DNA of 64,000 bases, from the NCBI RefSeq assembly GCF_028583425.1, contig NC_072799.1, forward strand, positions 89,080,217 through 89,144,216, written 5' to 3'. A program made the position numbers and the translations under genes. Below, in pieces: positions 1-11,062 of this stretch. Numbering within the stretch: the first letter of the stretch is position 1; each line of letters begins with the position of its first letter. The DNA is from Eublepharis macularius. Lineage: Eukaryota > Chordata > Lepidosauria > Squamata > Eublepharidae. The notes below the pieces were generated by a model. That model searched no databases. It worked only from the letters and a program-made list of their open reading frames with translations, and was not told the DNA's origin.

Positions 1-194
1 TGTGAATAGAGTTTGATATTTTATTTATCTGGTGGACTTACACTTCTCTCTCAGTCCTTATTCCTACCCATTCCAGTCTGCAACCACCTGCAGCCTCTAC
101 TGGAACAATCCAGGAAACGTTTTTCCACTTGATCCTGCTGTAAGTATCAATTGGCCCCCAGAATCTGCACGGAGGCAACTGCAAAGAGTAGCAT

Positions 195-456
195 CAGGGC
201 TTTTTTTCAGGGAGAATGCGGGGGGGAACGGAGTTCCGGAACCTCTTGAAAATGGTCACATGGCTGGTGGCCCCGCCCCCTGATCTCCAGACAGAGGGGA
301 GTTGAGATTGCCCTCCGCGCCGCTGAGCAGCGCGGAGGGCAATCTCAACTCCCCTCTGTCTAGAGATCAAGGGGCGGGGCCACCAGCCATGTGACCATTT
401 TCTCTGAGGGCAACCCACTGAATTCCACCACCTCTTTTCCCAGAAAAAAAGCTCTG
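195..456. mobile_element. Foldback hAT-type MITE, copy A
   Basis: First of eight copies in the window of one palindromic, non-autonomous element. Both ends carry the terminal motif CAGGGCTTTTTTTC (one base altered at the right end here), and the two arms are long inverted repeats containing the GGGGCGGGGCCACCAGCC-type block, so a single strand can fold into one hairpin. Nearly identical 8-bp flanks, AGTAGCAT and AATAGCAT, look like a target-site duplication. An 8-bp duplication with CAG-starting ends is characteristic of the hAT superfamily. It has no coding capacity, and open frames across it are chance products of the GC-rich arms. Confidence 0.85.
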
Positions 457-2450
457 AATAGCATGTTGCATGGAATAGAACAGTTTCCCTTCCTTGATTA
501 AAGCATCTCTCCGTTATGCAGATGGTGTGTAATGGGTTTAAAAGCCAGTTATGGCTAGGATTTCCCCCCCTTATTTCTGAATACATTATAGCTTTGTTTA
601 TGATTAGGAAGAAGCGCTTGCCTTGCCCTCACCAACCTAAAATAGGTATTTTTCTTTCTTTCCTGAGTTAGCATTATATTATTTCATTTCAGCAATGACT
701 GATTCTTTACAGCTATAGAAAGTAGCTAAGCACGGCCTTTTTCATTGTAGCTTATTCCAGCAAATGTTATAGGGACCACTAGTTTAGATCTGTCCAAGCT
801 AGCTTTTCTCGAAGTCTTTTTATTCTAAGCCAGAAAGAAAAGTTGAGCTATAATTGAAAATTAGTTTCAGATCTCTTTACGGAGGGGGAAAATCAACTGT
901 AATCTGACACTTCAGCTAAGAGACAAGAACAAAGGCCTGTTTATAAAAGATTGTTCAGAAGCCTGGACAGAGCTACCCTTGGCGGTAGCCGGAGGGGCAG
1001 GGGAGACAACTTTATGTATTTATGCATGCATTGGATGTGCCAATGTGGTATACTTAATAGAAAGGTGACAAATCAGTCAAAGCAGATCTGTAAAGCTTTT
1101 TTCTCTGAACTGCTTGGGAAGGGGAAAGACAATGACAGCGAGTCTCTATAGTTACCATTCCATTTTTACCACACTGAGTTAATACCCTGTAAGATTTTTT
1201 TTAGCTAATCAAGCAATAAAGCAGACAACTTTCAGAGGGGGAAAAACCCCTTTCTCGTGTATCTTCGGAACTCTGATAAGCTGTCTGTGGCTCAGTTTTG
1301 TGTCAGGCGACGATCTATTGATGACTGCCCTGAGAATGAGGTGGTTTCGGTCTTCCTTGCCTGGTTGGTCCACTTATTCAAGGTTGTTTGTTTAGACCCC
1401 GCTTTTCTCTCCAATAGGAGCCCAAAGTGGCTTACATAATTCTCCCTCTACTCCATTCTGATGGAGAAGCCTTGACTGAAACTCGCTCACCTCTAGAACA
1501 CGGCGTGTTTGGTGGGCTGCCTTATATTTTTTTAAAAGGTGCTGTGCTGCTCTAGTTCCAGCATTTTGACAGCATTCTTTAGTGGGGCCCAGGGGGACTA
1601 GAAATACACATTTAATTCCCTGTTTTATCCAGTAATGTCATTGGCAAAGCATCAATAGTGCCCAGCAGTGTCCTTGTGTTACCAACTTCACATGCCATTA
1701 TCAATCACAGCCAACCCCACCGACCATATTCCCTACCACCCCCTTTTTTTTGCTCCTCCTTGCTCCTTTGCTCCTCCCAAACTCTACATCCAGCTCCTCC
1801 CCCAAATCCAAAAGCCAGTAGGCGTGCACACTGGCATATCCTCTTCAGGAATTTACCTGCCGAAGTTGAGTCATAATGTGCCAGAAAGCTTTCTGGAGCA
1901 CCACCAGTGTAAGTATTTACCCTGTCTCCATGCCTCATGTGCAGCAGCATGAAGACAATCAGCACTTGGCAAGACCTTGTCCTTGGGTGGCAACAGCACT
2001 GATGTTCCTGCACTTTGTGAAGTTGCGCATGTGATGCAGGAACTGTGTGAGAGCCCCTTTTTCCTGGAGTAGAGCTGGAAGGGAGTGCAGGGCTGAGCAC
2101 CTTGTCTAGTCCCAGATCTTACAAGCAGTGCTCTCTTACAGCAGCGCCACTCAGAATGTGCGCTGAGGGCAAGTGGCCATTTGGCTGGCAGGCGTCCTTA
2201 CACTTGAGCCGCTACCGTCTGTTTGCACCGCAAAATCTATTGTTAGGGAAATCCTTGGGCTCCTGGATCAGTCAAATATGGATCACTGATACTTGTGAAA
2301 TCACAGACTGTTGTGGAAGAGACACCAAGTGAATCGGGAGTGTGGCTTTGAGGTATTGCACCATTTCCCCAGCAAAATCCTTCCTTCCCTAGTTGCTTTT
2401 AGCCATGGAGAAAAGACAGGTCCCTATATTCCTCTATTCCCCACACGGCT
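457..2450. other. Intergenic stretch, no gene seen
   Basis: No splice-flanked or family-like coding sequence is visible on either strand. Around 1390-1460 there is a short decayed SINE-like tail, with wording such as CCAATAGGAGCCCAAAGTGG. The rest looks like ordinary AT-rich intergenic DNA. Confidence 0.5.
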
Positions 2451-2699
2451 ACAACAACATTCGATTTATATACCACCTTTCAGAATAGCTTAATGCCCAC
2501 TCAGAGCAGTTTACAAAGTATGTTATTATTACCCTCACGACAATCACCCTGTGAGGTGGGTGGGGCTGAAAGAGCTCTGAGAGAGCTGTGACTGACCCAA
2601 GGTCACCCAGCTGGCTTCAAGTGGAGGGGTGGGGAATCAAACAAATCTCTCCAGATTAGAGTCCTACCGCTCTTCACCCCCACACCAAACTGGCTCTCA
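2451..2699 (-). repeat. tRNA-derived SINE, copy 1
   Basis: Minus-strand copy of a SINE whose head reads GAGCCAGTTTGGTGTAGTGG and carries a tRNA-like box B region (GGTTTGATTCC in better copies). The body has the CTGGGTGACCTTGGG block and the tail has a GTT-rich end. The head is at the 2699 side. Four other full copies lie at 13.8, 22.3, 43.6 and 53.0 kb. Confidence 0.85.
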
Positions 2700-3034
2700 G
2701 TACGTACATGAATTCTACAGGAGAATAAACACAAAGAAAGTGTTAAGCGCTTATCTGAGAGCCCTGATCTACTTTGCCCTCCTCCCCGTGACTGCTTCTC
2801 AGTTTGAAGGAAAACAGCAGGAGACGGGGCAAAGAATCGCATGCGCAGCTCTGACCGTGCGATCTGTCACTGACACACCTAACGATTGTTTTAAGTTCCC
2901 TTTACTTGATTACAGTGATTTGGATGGTTTGGAAGCAAAACAGATGCTTGTCGCCAATCCCTTCCTCTTAGGTTGTTGCTTTTTGAAATCTGGAAAGAAA
3001 ACAAATAATCACACCAGAAAATCCTTCTGTTAGA

Positions 3035-4057
3035 TTTAATACTGAAACAATGAACAAGCTGTGTTTCACATAAAGAGTTGCTATCAAGTAAAAATAAATA
3101 AGTTAACAGCTTAACAGGAAACACACAGGTGTTTTTTTTTTTTTTTTTAAAGTGCATTGGTGTAAGGCTCATAGCCCTTAAACCCAAATCCCATTGATGC
3201 CATGTAACAAGTTTGACGATTTGGATCTACAACCACCAGTCGTGCGCAAGATCCCACATGCCTTCACTGGAAAACGGTTCAGCCAAGAAAAATCAGCCTC
3301 ACAGACCACAGCCAAACAATCTTACTGGACAGAGATAAGAGGAAATTGCCTCCATGACCAGAGCAATTAAGTGAGGATTTACAATAATCACCATCCATCC
3401 ATCAATCCAAATCAAAAACACATCTGGAAAGCCACAACATTGCATCAGGTGATCAGTCTTTGAAGAGTGATCACAGCATTATCTTCAATAATCACACTCA
3501 ACAATATTCATAGTACAAAACGTCCATAGTCATACAGTCAATAATGCCCATTTTGTTGTACACTCTTTGAATTGGCAAAAGGGTGTGAATTTGTGCTAAA
3601 CAGCAGTTTTAAAAATGCAACTTAAGGCTCTGGTGAGCACAGGGTGGTGGGGAACAACCTTTGTCCAATACCAAAGAAAGTAAGATCCTGATGTAAAAAA
3701 CACAACTTGTTTTCCATCGAATTAGATGGCAGCCAGAGCATTTCTTCTCTGCTCCACCCCCTGCAGTTTAAGTGGCAGGATAATACATGTATCAGAATTA
3801 TCCAAGTTCCACTACAGAGCAAGAAAATATCCATTCAGTCAAAAGTCCTGTTTTTCAATATGAAATTCCATGCTCTACTGCCTCTTCAGGGACTTATTTG
3901 GACTTCAGTGCTGGTTCTCCTTTACACAACACTATATTGAACTATCCAACAACTGTTTGAACATCTGGACTCTGCCTTTGCTGGGCACCACAGAGCCCTA
4001 GACCAGCATTCCCAAACAGGAACTGTAGGATTGTGCATTGGAAAGTAGGCTGGTCTT
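3035..4057 (-). other. RASL11B: Probable 3' UTR of RASL11B
   Basis: This stretch follows the RASL11B stop codon on the minus strand. No AATAAA was found, but an ATTAAA hexamer on the minus strand at 3035-3040 is a possible poly(A) signal. The end is a guess; transcript data would settle it. No other gene is visible here. Confidence 0.3.
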
Positions 4058-4525
4058 TCAGACTGAAGTGACAGTTCTCACTTTCGCCGATAAGGCTTGC
4101 TTAAACCTCCTCTTCAAGTCCTGCATGTTGGGAGACTTTGGCCTTGGGATGAGAGAAGTTCTCCTCTTCTCTGGGGTGCTGACGGATTGTTGCTTAGAGA
4201 CATCTTTACACAGGCTATGGAAAGCACTGAAAACCTCCTTGTAGTTCTCACTGACAGACACTTCATAGAAAGTACACCCCAACATGCTGGCCAGCTGCAG
4301 TCCGTGTTGGGGTTCCACCTCTTTAACATGGAGGAGGTCTGCTTTGTTGGCAACCACCACAACCGGCACTCTGTTCCCGGGGTGCAGCTGTCGTATGTGC
4401 TGGTGGAAGTGACTGAGCAGTTCGTAACTTTTGTAGTCTGTGATTGAAAAGACAATTACCACAGCATCTGCCCATCGAATGCACCTGTTTAGCTGTTCGT
4501 TACACTCCAGACTTTGTCCATGGAT
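4058..4525 (-). CDS. RASL11B: RASL11B coding exon 4 (terminal)
   Basis: Acceptor TTTGCAG directly before ATCCATGG. This exon carries [24 protein letters not shown], the G5 region and the conserved basic tail. TGA stop at 4060-4058. Confidence 0.96.
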   Translation of the reverse strand: MHGQSLECNEQLNRCIRWADAVVIVFSITDYKSYELLSHFHQHIRQLHPGNRVPVVVVANKADLLHVKEVEPQHGLQLASMLGCTFYEVSVSENYKEVFSAFHSLCKDVSKQQSVSTPEKRRTSLIPRPKSPNMQDLKRRFKQALSAKVRTVTSV

Positions 4526-7500
4526 CTGCAAAAGGGGATCACAGGGAATTTATGTGGTTGCAGAGGAAGAACTGAAAGTAGTTTGTAAACTTCATTGCAT
4601 TTATGGGAGGAGATGGACATAGCATCCCTAAAACCTTCATTCACCCCCCTTCCATAAATGTTGTTGATCCAGCTGCAGGGAGGGGGCGGCAATATTTTGA
4701 AGTTTGCCATCTTCAAATGGAAAACTGACCTGAGTATTCAGTGGGAGGGGAAGAGACTTTGTGGTGCCACGGAATGGGAAATTAACTGGCTAGACAGCAA
4801 GTCTGGGGAGGGGCAGGAGAGAGAAAAGATATAAGCTGGAAGCATTTATGGTTGGAGAACTGCCCAGTTCAAAAAGGCAAATTTTGACCTTATTCGTGGC
4901 TATATATTCAAACTTTCCATAATAGAAGATTAACGCCTAACAAATTTTAATGAATGCAGCTGCCAGCGCCATGAGTCCTTTTTTTAGTTTCTATTGTGTG
5001 TGTTTATGAAACTAAGGATTATTACACCGCAGCAATAAAATCTCTCTCTAGATTTCCAACACACTTGGATAGCACAATAAAAACCGAGTGTTCCTGAGTC
5101 TGCCAAGGTACTGTTCTTAACACATTAGCGAGTAGCTCTCTGCACGAGAAAAGCAGCCCTTCTATACAAGACTGCTGTGTCTTGGACTGGACAAAGCTTT
5201 CATTGAAAGAGCAGGTTGTTTTCTTTTGCTGTCAGGGGACTATATACAGACCGTATATCAAGGTCTGACTGTTTATAACACAAGTGACTACCTCTCCTGC
5301 TCTCAGCACAAAAATGGGCAACAGGAGAGCGCTTAAAGCTGCTAGAACAATTCTGCTGCTTAAACCTGCAGTCCTAGGCACACTTACTTGGGGGGGGGGG
5401 CGGCGGGTCAGAGCCAGCCAACTTTTTTGCTCAGTCTCTGCCGGCTCTCCTTTTCACAACCCCTCTCTCACATGGCGTTTGTTCATGCAGGCCCCCTAAT
5501 TCCCAGCATAGTCTTTTGGGTGGTCATGGGGGAGCTGTTACTCCCATTTTCTCCAGGGAAAAACTGACTGGGTCCAGCCGAGGACCACTGAATTTAATGG
5601 GACTTCTGAGTAAACATGCATAGGATCATGTACCCAAACTGAAGCAGCGTTTCAAACTGGGGGCGGGGGGGGGGGGGCGCTCAACTCACCTGTATGCCTG
5701 GCGTATCTTGGACTTGTATTGCAAGCATCTCTCCATCTATTTCGATTTGCCTGCTGTACAGATTACCTAGCAACCGGAAGAAATTTCATCACTCTTTAAG
5801 TTCACAGATGAGCAACTGTAACATGCACAATAGCTAAGTGTAAATTCATTAACCTCCCACATATAGGACTGAATTAGCAACACAGATAACACTGCCAAGA
5901 CAGAGTGGGTTGTGTAGGCTTGCCTGTGAATTTTTTTATTGTATAAGCAAGTGAGTAGTAACTAGAGAAGCAAAAGTTTATTAGCTGTCTGGGACCTTTT
6001 TACAAGAAATAAAGGTATGTTCCAGCCAAAGATGTGAGTTCAATTACTCCAATGTCAGAGTTAAGCACATGTTTAATTCTCCCATTGAAATCAAAGGGTT
6101 GGCTCCATCTAGCCTTTTTTACTGGTGAAAAAGGGGGGAGGGGTCCCCTTTGACCATGAAAAAAGACCATGCAGAGGATCATGGGATGGCACAGGAAAAA
6201 AGCCATGTGAGACAGGAAGTTGCAGTAAGGAGGAAAATTGGGTGAGACAGAGTGAAAAAGCTGTCTGGATCCAGTCTGGCTAGAACGTGTCTTCCATTTT
6301 CTTCACCATGAGGACTTCTGCTTAAAATCTCCCTGCTAGCTGGCTTGATGGTTTTAAGGTACTAACACAGCATATAATTCCTGGTTCTTATGTGCAGCAG
6401 AAGAACTTTGGGGGAGGAATTTTTATACATTTGACCTACAAAGAACTGCTCAATTTCTTTTAAATTGGACCGGGGCTAAAACCAAGCAAAGAAATCCTAC
6501 AACTGCATGATGTAAGAGGAGATGGGGCAGAGGGCATGAGAGGTGGGCCTGCGACTCAGGGGGGAAACATCTGCTTTGCACGGGGGAGATTCCAAGTTCA
6601 AGCCACAGCATCTCCAGTGAAAAGGATCAGGTCGTTGGTGACATGAAAAGCCCGCTGCTTGAGACCTCAGAGAGCTGCTGCCACTCAGAGTAGACAGTCC
6701 TGACCTTGATAGACCAGTAGTCTGACTCAATAATGGCATATTCATCTAAGAGTAAAGAGTCCAGTAGCACCTTTAAGACTAACCAACTTTATTGTAGCAT
6801 AAGCTTTCGAGAACCACAGCTCTCTTCGTCAGATGAGAGATGCATCTGACAAAGAGAGCTGTGGTTCTTGAAAGCTTATGCTAAAAAAATTGGTTAGTCT
6901 TAAAGGTGCTGGTGGACTCTTTACTATTTTGCAACTACAGACTAACATGGCTAACTCCTCTTCATCTAAGAGGTTGTTAAAAGTCTGTACGACTGATTCC
7001 AGATCATTTTTGATTTTCACTAATCTGTTGAGTCTGGAACAGGTATATAATTACTACTGCGTAGACTATTTCCCTCCTACTGTAAGTAGATTTGCACACA
7101 TTCATCTACATTTGTAGGACTGCCCTGGGCACTGAACAGAACCAAATCCCTCTTCCCTGGATTATACATTTATTTTGAAAACTTCCATCATCTTATCTAC
7201 AAAGGGGCAGTCCTCTTATCATAGAATCATAGAGTTGGAAGGGGCCATACAGACCATCTAGTCCAACCCCCTGCTCTTGTGCTCACTTGCTTTTCCTGGC
7301 ATAAAACAAAACTCTTTGGATTTAAATCCAAAGTTATTTACAACACAGTTCTTGATTGTGCATAAAGACGGGAATGAAAGGAGGTCTATTTATTGACATT
7401 ATCTATAGTCCACCTTTCTCACTGAGACTCAAGGCAGATTACAGAGTGTCAGTCGGTATGACCGAGGCTTCAAGACAGATTCATTCACCTAAAATTAATT

Positions 7501-8858
7501 TTATTGTACAGGGCAGGGGGTAGAAAGGTGTGTAGCAGAATAGGAAACGAGAAAAAGACTTTGACTCCTGCTTTGGCCAAAATGAGAATTAAATCGAGAA
7601 AATGGCTCCTCCCCCCCTGAAGACTGCACTGGATAAAATGAGACGGCATGCAAATTCTTTTTGTTCTCTTGTGAACATGATGAATGTGCGCGTGTGGCCT
7701 GGCAGACACTGAGGTTCCAGTGTCTCAGAGTGAGTTTTCCAACTGCAATCCCACTGTATGGTTTCATTTCCTAAGTGAGAAAGTTCATTCATCAGAACAC
7801 AATCCAACCCACAGCTGCTCTTACCTGCATTGCGTTCATAGTCACCAATGAACCGTTTTGTGAGAAACCTCACCACCAGAGCTGCAAAGAACAGAAACGG
7901 GGGCAGGTTGACATCAAAAGTACCATTTGGCATTAAAGATTCCCCAAACCTTTTGCTGTCCCCACCGCCCCACTGCAGGCTAGTACAGTCTGCATTACTC
8001 CACAGGAGCACATCATTCTCAAACACCGCACTACAGCAACAGCTAACAGGTGAGACTCAGGTGAAGGGCTGCAATCCTCAACCCGGTGACTAGCAAGGGC
8101 ATTCCACTCAGCCTTGAGAGACTTGCTTTTGGACAAATGTATCTTAAGTTTCAAGCTCTAAAATGGAAGCCCCCAACTCCCTTCTTCCCAAGAACAGCCA
8201 TTTCCAACATGTTTCCAGGCGCATTCCCATTTCCACGCTCAAATTCCAAATCCGATGTGCTGGCTTTACCGAAACTGGTGCTCCAGGACAAAAGATCCCC
8301 CGGAAAGGACGCCTGAGGGATGGGGCTCCGCGACCACTGCTGTGGCGCATGAGCGTCCATTCCCGAAGTGGCAACAGGTGGCTCTTCCTCTCTCTGGAAG
8401 AAATGCCGTCAGGCCGCTTTCCCCGTCATCTGGACGGCGGAACTCGAACCCTAGAGAGGTTCTCCAGCCGAGCCGCTGCATTCCAGCGGGCTTCGACTGG
8501 AGCAACTCTGCATCCGCCTGCACTGGAGGCATCGCTGGGTCTTAATCAGGATTTCCATCCCACCTCTCGGCGGGGGAACGAAGCGTCGATACAACGCTCG
8601 ATAGGGGCGGCACGGGCGGCTACCCGTTTGGCTTCTGCCGCTGCCCGGCGCGCAAATCCCGCCGCTCCCCCCCTCCCTTCCCTGCCCCGCCGCCGCCTCC
8701 TCACCGGTCTTGCCCACGCCGCTCGCCCCCACCACGGCGATCTTGACCAGGCGGGGGCGGCCGGCGTGGCCGCCCAGCCCGCCGCTCTCTCCTCCGCCCG
8801 GGGCGCTCCCCGCCTGGGGCTGCTCGGCGATGGTGCCCATGCTGTGGATCAGGCGCAT
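4058..8858 (-). CDS. RASL11B: RASL11B, Ras-like GTPase family 11 member B (four exons)
   Basis: Complete minus-strand gene: coding exons 8858-8705, 7881-7825, 5766-5690 and 4525-4058, giving 756 nt or 251 residues, against about 248 in human. Introns are GT-AG with phases 1, 1 and 0. The protein is a small atypical GTPase. The P-loop GASGVGKT is at residues 44-51, the G3 motif DTPG at 91-94 replaces the usual DTAGQ, NKAD is at 156-159 and the EVSVSE G5 region is near 184. The C-terminal part, from [14 protein letters not shown] to the end TVTSV, matches the family closely. There is no CaaX box, as is usual for RASL11 proteins, so lipid anchoring is not expected. Human RASL11B is little studied, with reported expression links to TGF-beta and development. 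The start is the first ATG in the CpG island, ahead of [12 protein letters not shown]; the next ATG is six codons on. USP46 lies about 54 kb away in the order seen in human. Confidence 0.96.
5690..5766 (-). CDS. RASL11B: RASL11B coding exon 3
   Basis: A 77-bp exon with acceptor CTAG and donor GTGAGT. It encodes the strand before the DTPG motif and ends in GIQ on a codon boundary. A long C-run begins about 11 nt inside the following intron. Confidence 0.93.
6741..6972. mobile_element. Penelope-type hairpin insertion in a RASL11B intron
   Basis: Two inverted arms share the blocks AAGCTTTCGAGAACCACAGC and TTAAAGGTGCTACTGGACTC, with a short loop around 6830. The duplicated flank TTCATCTAAGAG occurs at 6741-6752 and 6961-6972, so this is a self-contained insertion. 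The same arm sequence accompanies the Penelope-like reading frame at 59.1-60.1 kb, which is why I assign it to that family. It has no coding capacity and lies in intron 2. Confidence 0.75.
7219..7290 (+). repeat. CR1 LINE 3'-end fragment
   Basis: Carries the conserved CR1 3'-region wording ATCATAGAGTTGGAAGGGGC followed by CATCTAGTCCAACCCCCTG. Only about 70 bp remain. Confidence 0.75.
7825..7881 (-). CDS. RASL11B: RASL11B coding exon 2
   Basis: A 57-bp exon preceded by CTTTGCAG and followed by GTAAGA. It encodes [18 protein letters not shown], the helix and switch I region of the GTPase fold. Confidence 0.95.
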
Positions 8859-9230
8859 CGCAGCTGCCCGGAGAGAGGCAGGCGGAGCAACGGGAGGCCG
8901 CGGGAGACCGGGATCCAGCCGCGCCGAGGACGAAGCGGGAAAGAGCGCAGCGCAACCAGCCCGGACGCTTCTCTGCGCTCGCCCGGCTCGCCGCCGGCGC
9001 TTTTCTCCGCGCTCCGGCAGGCTCCTCCTCTGGGTGCCCGGGCGGAACTCCGCCCCGCTCGCTCGCTTTGCGCAACCAGCCGAGACCCGCTCCCGCCTCC
9101 CTCCGCCCTCTCCCGGCCCCTCCCCGCGGCCCGCCTCCTGCCCGCGGCGTGCGGTCGGCTGCCCGGCAAGCCCTTTGGCCGAGCCCGGCTCGCCAACCTG
9201 CCGGGGGAGGCTTTAACTCGTCCAGGTTTG
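8300..9230 (-). promoter_or_regulatory. RASL11B: CpG-island promoter of RASL11B
   Basis: A dense run of CpG and GC boxes covers coding exon 1 and the sequence upstream. No TATA box is apparent. Long frames here on both strands (up to 382 codons) are composition artefacts of the island. The exact start site cannot be read from sequence alone. Confidence 0.75.
8705..8858 (-). CDS. RASL11B: RASL11B coding exon 1
   Basis: Start codon at 8858-8856. The exon encodes a Gly/Ala-rich N-terminal tail and beta-1 with most of the P-loop, ending after the first base of the Ala52 codon. Donor GGTGA at 8704. Confidence 0.95.
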
Positions 9231-9569
9231 CAAGGAGGGGCACGTGGGGATCACCGGATCCCGATCTTGATCGTGCAGAAAGATAGGTATGCAACTAGCC
9301 TGATTTATTGACATTATTGCTAGCCCCTTCCGAGCACCGCCCCACGCTGCTCGATGGCAGAGGGTCCGGCTTAAGTAGCTCCGGGATCGAGCGCTCCTCA
9401 TGGTGCCCACTCACCAGCACAGGCCGAAGCGGGTCCGCCTTCGAGTTCAGATTACCAAATCGTCAAAGAGAACCCATTCACAAGACAGATTCCACTAAAG
9501 GCAAAAATATTTGGGTCTTAAACCAGAATACTGGGAGTTATTATTAAGATATACGGATAGATGGACTCA

Positions 9570-9715
9570 CATTCTAGCTGTATCTGAAGAAGTGAGCTGT
9601 GGCTCATGAAAGCTTTTACCCTACCACAACTTAGGTTAGTCTTATGAGGTGCTACTGGACTCTTGCTCTTTTCTACTGCTACAGACAGACTAACAGGGCT
9701 ACCCATCAAGATTTT
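9570..9715 (+). mobile_element. Penelope-derived tail, single arm
   Basis: Begins with TGAAGAAGTGAGCTGTGGCT and runs through AAAGCTTTTACC, GTGCTACTGGACTCTTGC and CAGACTAACAGGGCTACCC. These are the one-arm 3' signature of the Penelope pieces elsewhere in the window. No second arm is visible. Confidence 0.6.
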
Positions 9716-10840
9716 TTTATTATTATCAATGTTTCTTGCCTGTGCTTCAGACATAGTTCTCATCTCGTTGCCACTCAAAATGATTAAAGATCTGTGCTTT
9801 TGAATTCTAGTATAGGAGAAGAATGTTTAAAATCTGTTCATGGCTTTAAAAAAAACACAAGAAGAGTTTTTGTGTGCAATGTTTTCTTGATACCAACTTG
9901 TATCTTTACATATTAGTAAACCATTATTCCATTCGTTATTGCTTTTTTGCAGTCTTTTATCAAAGCTCAGCCATGCATCAGGACCAGGGGCGAATGGACA
10001 AAAATGAACCCAAGGATCTGGTGGCTAAAATAAACTGTCTTAAAAACAACAGAACGTTAAGAAATTAATTTCACATGAATTTGTTTTGGGTTAAAAACAA
10101 GACCAGGTAATTTGGAACTCCAAAATCCACAAAGACATTTTGGATGAGGAGAATTTTAGAATTATCCCTAGAATGGGGATTGTTATGGACCCAAAAATAG
10201 AGGCTTAAGAGGTATGTTTAGGGGTGCCTGTCTTCTGTGTGCGTGATTCAGTCCCATTTATAAACACATTGGCTTGAATGCAGACTTGTATTTTTGTGGG
10301 TGCAAGGATTTCCACCTATGGAGTACAATTTTCTCTCTTGAAATGCCTCCTAAAATACTATTACTGGACTTTGCCCAGCAAAAGGATTTCGCATTTTGGG
10401 CTGCCTTGGGAAAGAGGGAAGAAAGTCATGCTGTGTAGCAGAAGTCCTTGCAATTACAGAAATCCTCGTATGGATCCAAGTCATTTACTCAAAAGATAAA
10501 TCCAATTGAATTTAAATCTAGATTGAACCCTTGGTCCCAAACTCTGATAACATGGTATCATAAATGTGATGTTATGCCCAATAATTCTTTTCTCATCTCA
10601 CAAGAAAAGAAAAAAGAGAGCAATACTAATAATCACAGCTCCCACAAAGAGATTAAGAATAGAAGCATAATCTCTGTGGTTTGTGAATGGTCTTTCTGCT
10701 ACTATTTCGCCACGTTCTCAGGACGAAGCGTATTGGGTCCTAACTGCTTACTGCGATTGTCTTTTTACAAACCTTTTGAAACCAGTACTAATACGCCCTT
10801 ACATCACTGAGGACTCTGTGACTGCCATTTCTATTTCTAC
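9716..10840. other. Intergenic stretch, no feature seen
   Basis: AT-rich DNA upstream of RASL11B. No coding similarity, RNA gene or clear repeat was recognised on either strand. Confidence 0.45.
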
Positions 10841-11062
10841 TGGTGATGGGAAATGCCGTCAAGTCATAGCTCCCTTATGGTGACCCCTGCTGAGGTTTTC
10901 AAGGCAAGAAACTAACGGAGTTGGTTTCCCATCTCCTGCCTCTGCACAGGGACCCTGGTCTGCCTTGGAGGTTTCGCATCCAGTTACCCAGGCCAACCCC
11001 GTTTAGTTTCCGAGATCTAACAAGATCGGGCTTGCTGGGCTATCCAGGTGACGGCCTATTTC
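10841..11062 (-). repeat. 5S-rRNA-derived SINE, copy 1
   Basis: Read on the minus strand, the head near 11050 resembles 5S rRNA: CCCGATCTTG, then AGATCTCGGAAACTAAACGG, then GGCCTGGGTAACTGGATG. These match the 5S internal promoter region in order. The body continues with a shared GGGGTCACCATAAGGGAGCT and CTTGACGGCA tail. It is a SINE, not a functional 5S gene, because the 5S part is truncated and diverged. Confidence 0.8.

Noticed and set aside
8163-9311. A 382-codon plus-strand frame over the RASL11B island
   Set aside because: It lies opposite the RASL11B first exon, is dominated by Arg/Pro/Ala from CpG-rich DNA and matches no family.
10960-11045. A functional 5S rRNA gene
   Set aside because: Only a diverged part of 5S is present, and it is fused to a SINE body shared with another copy.
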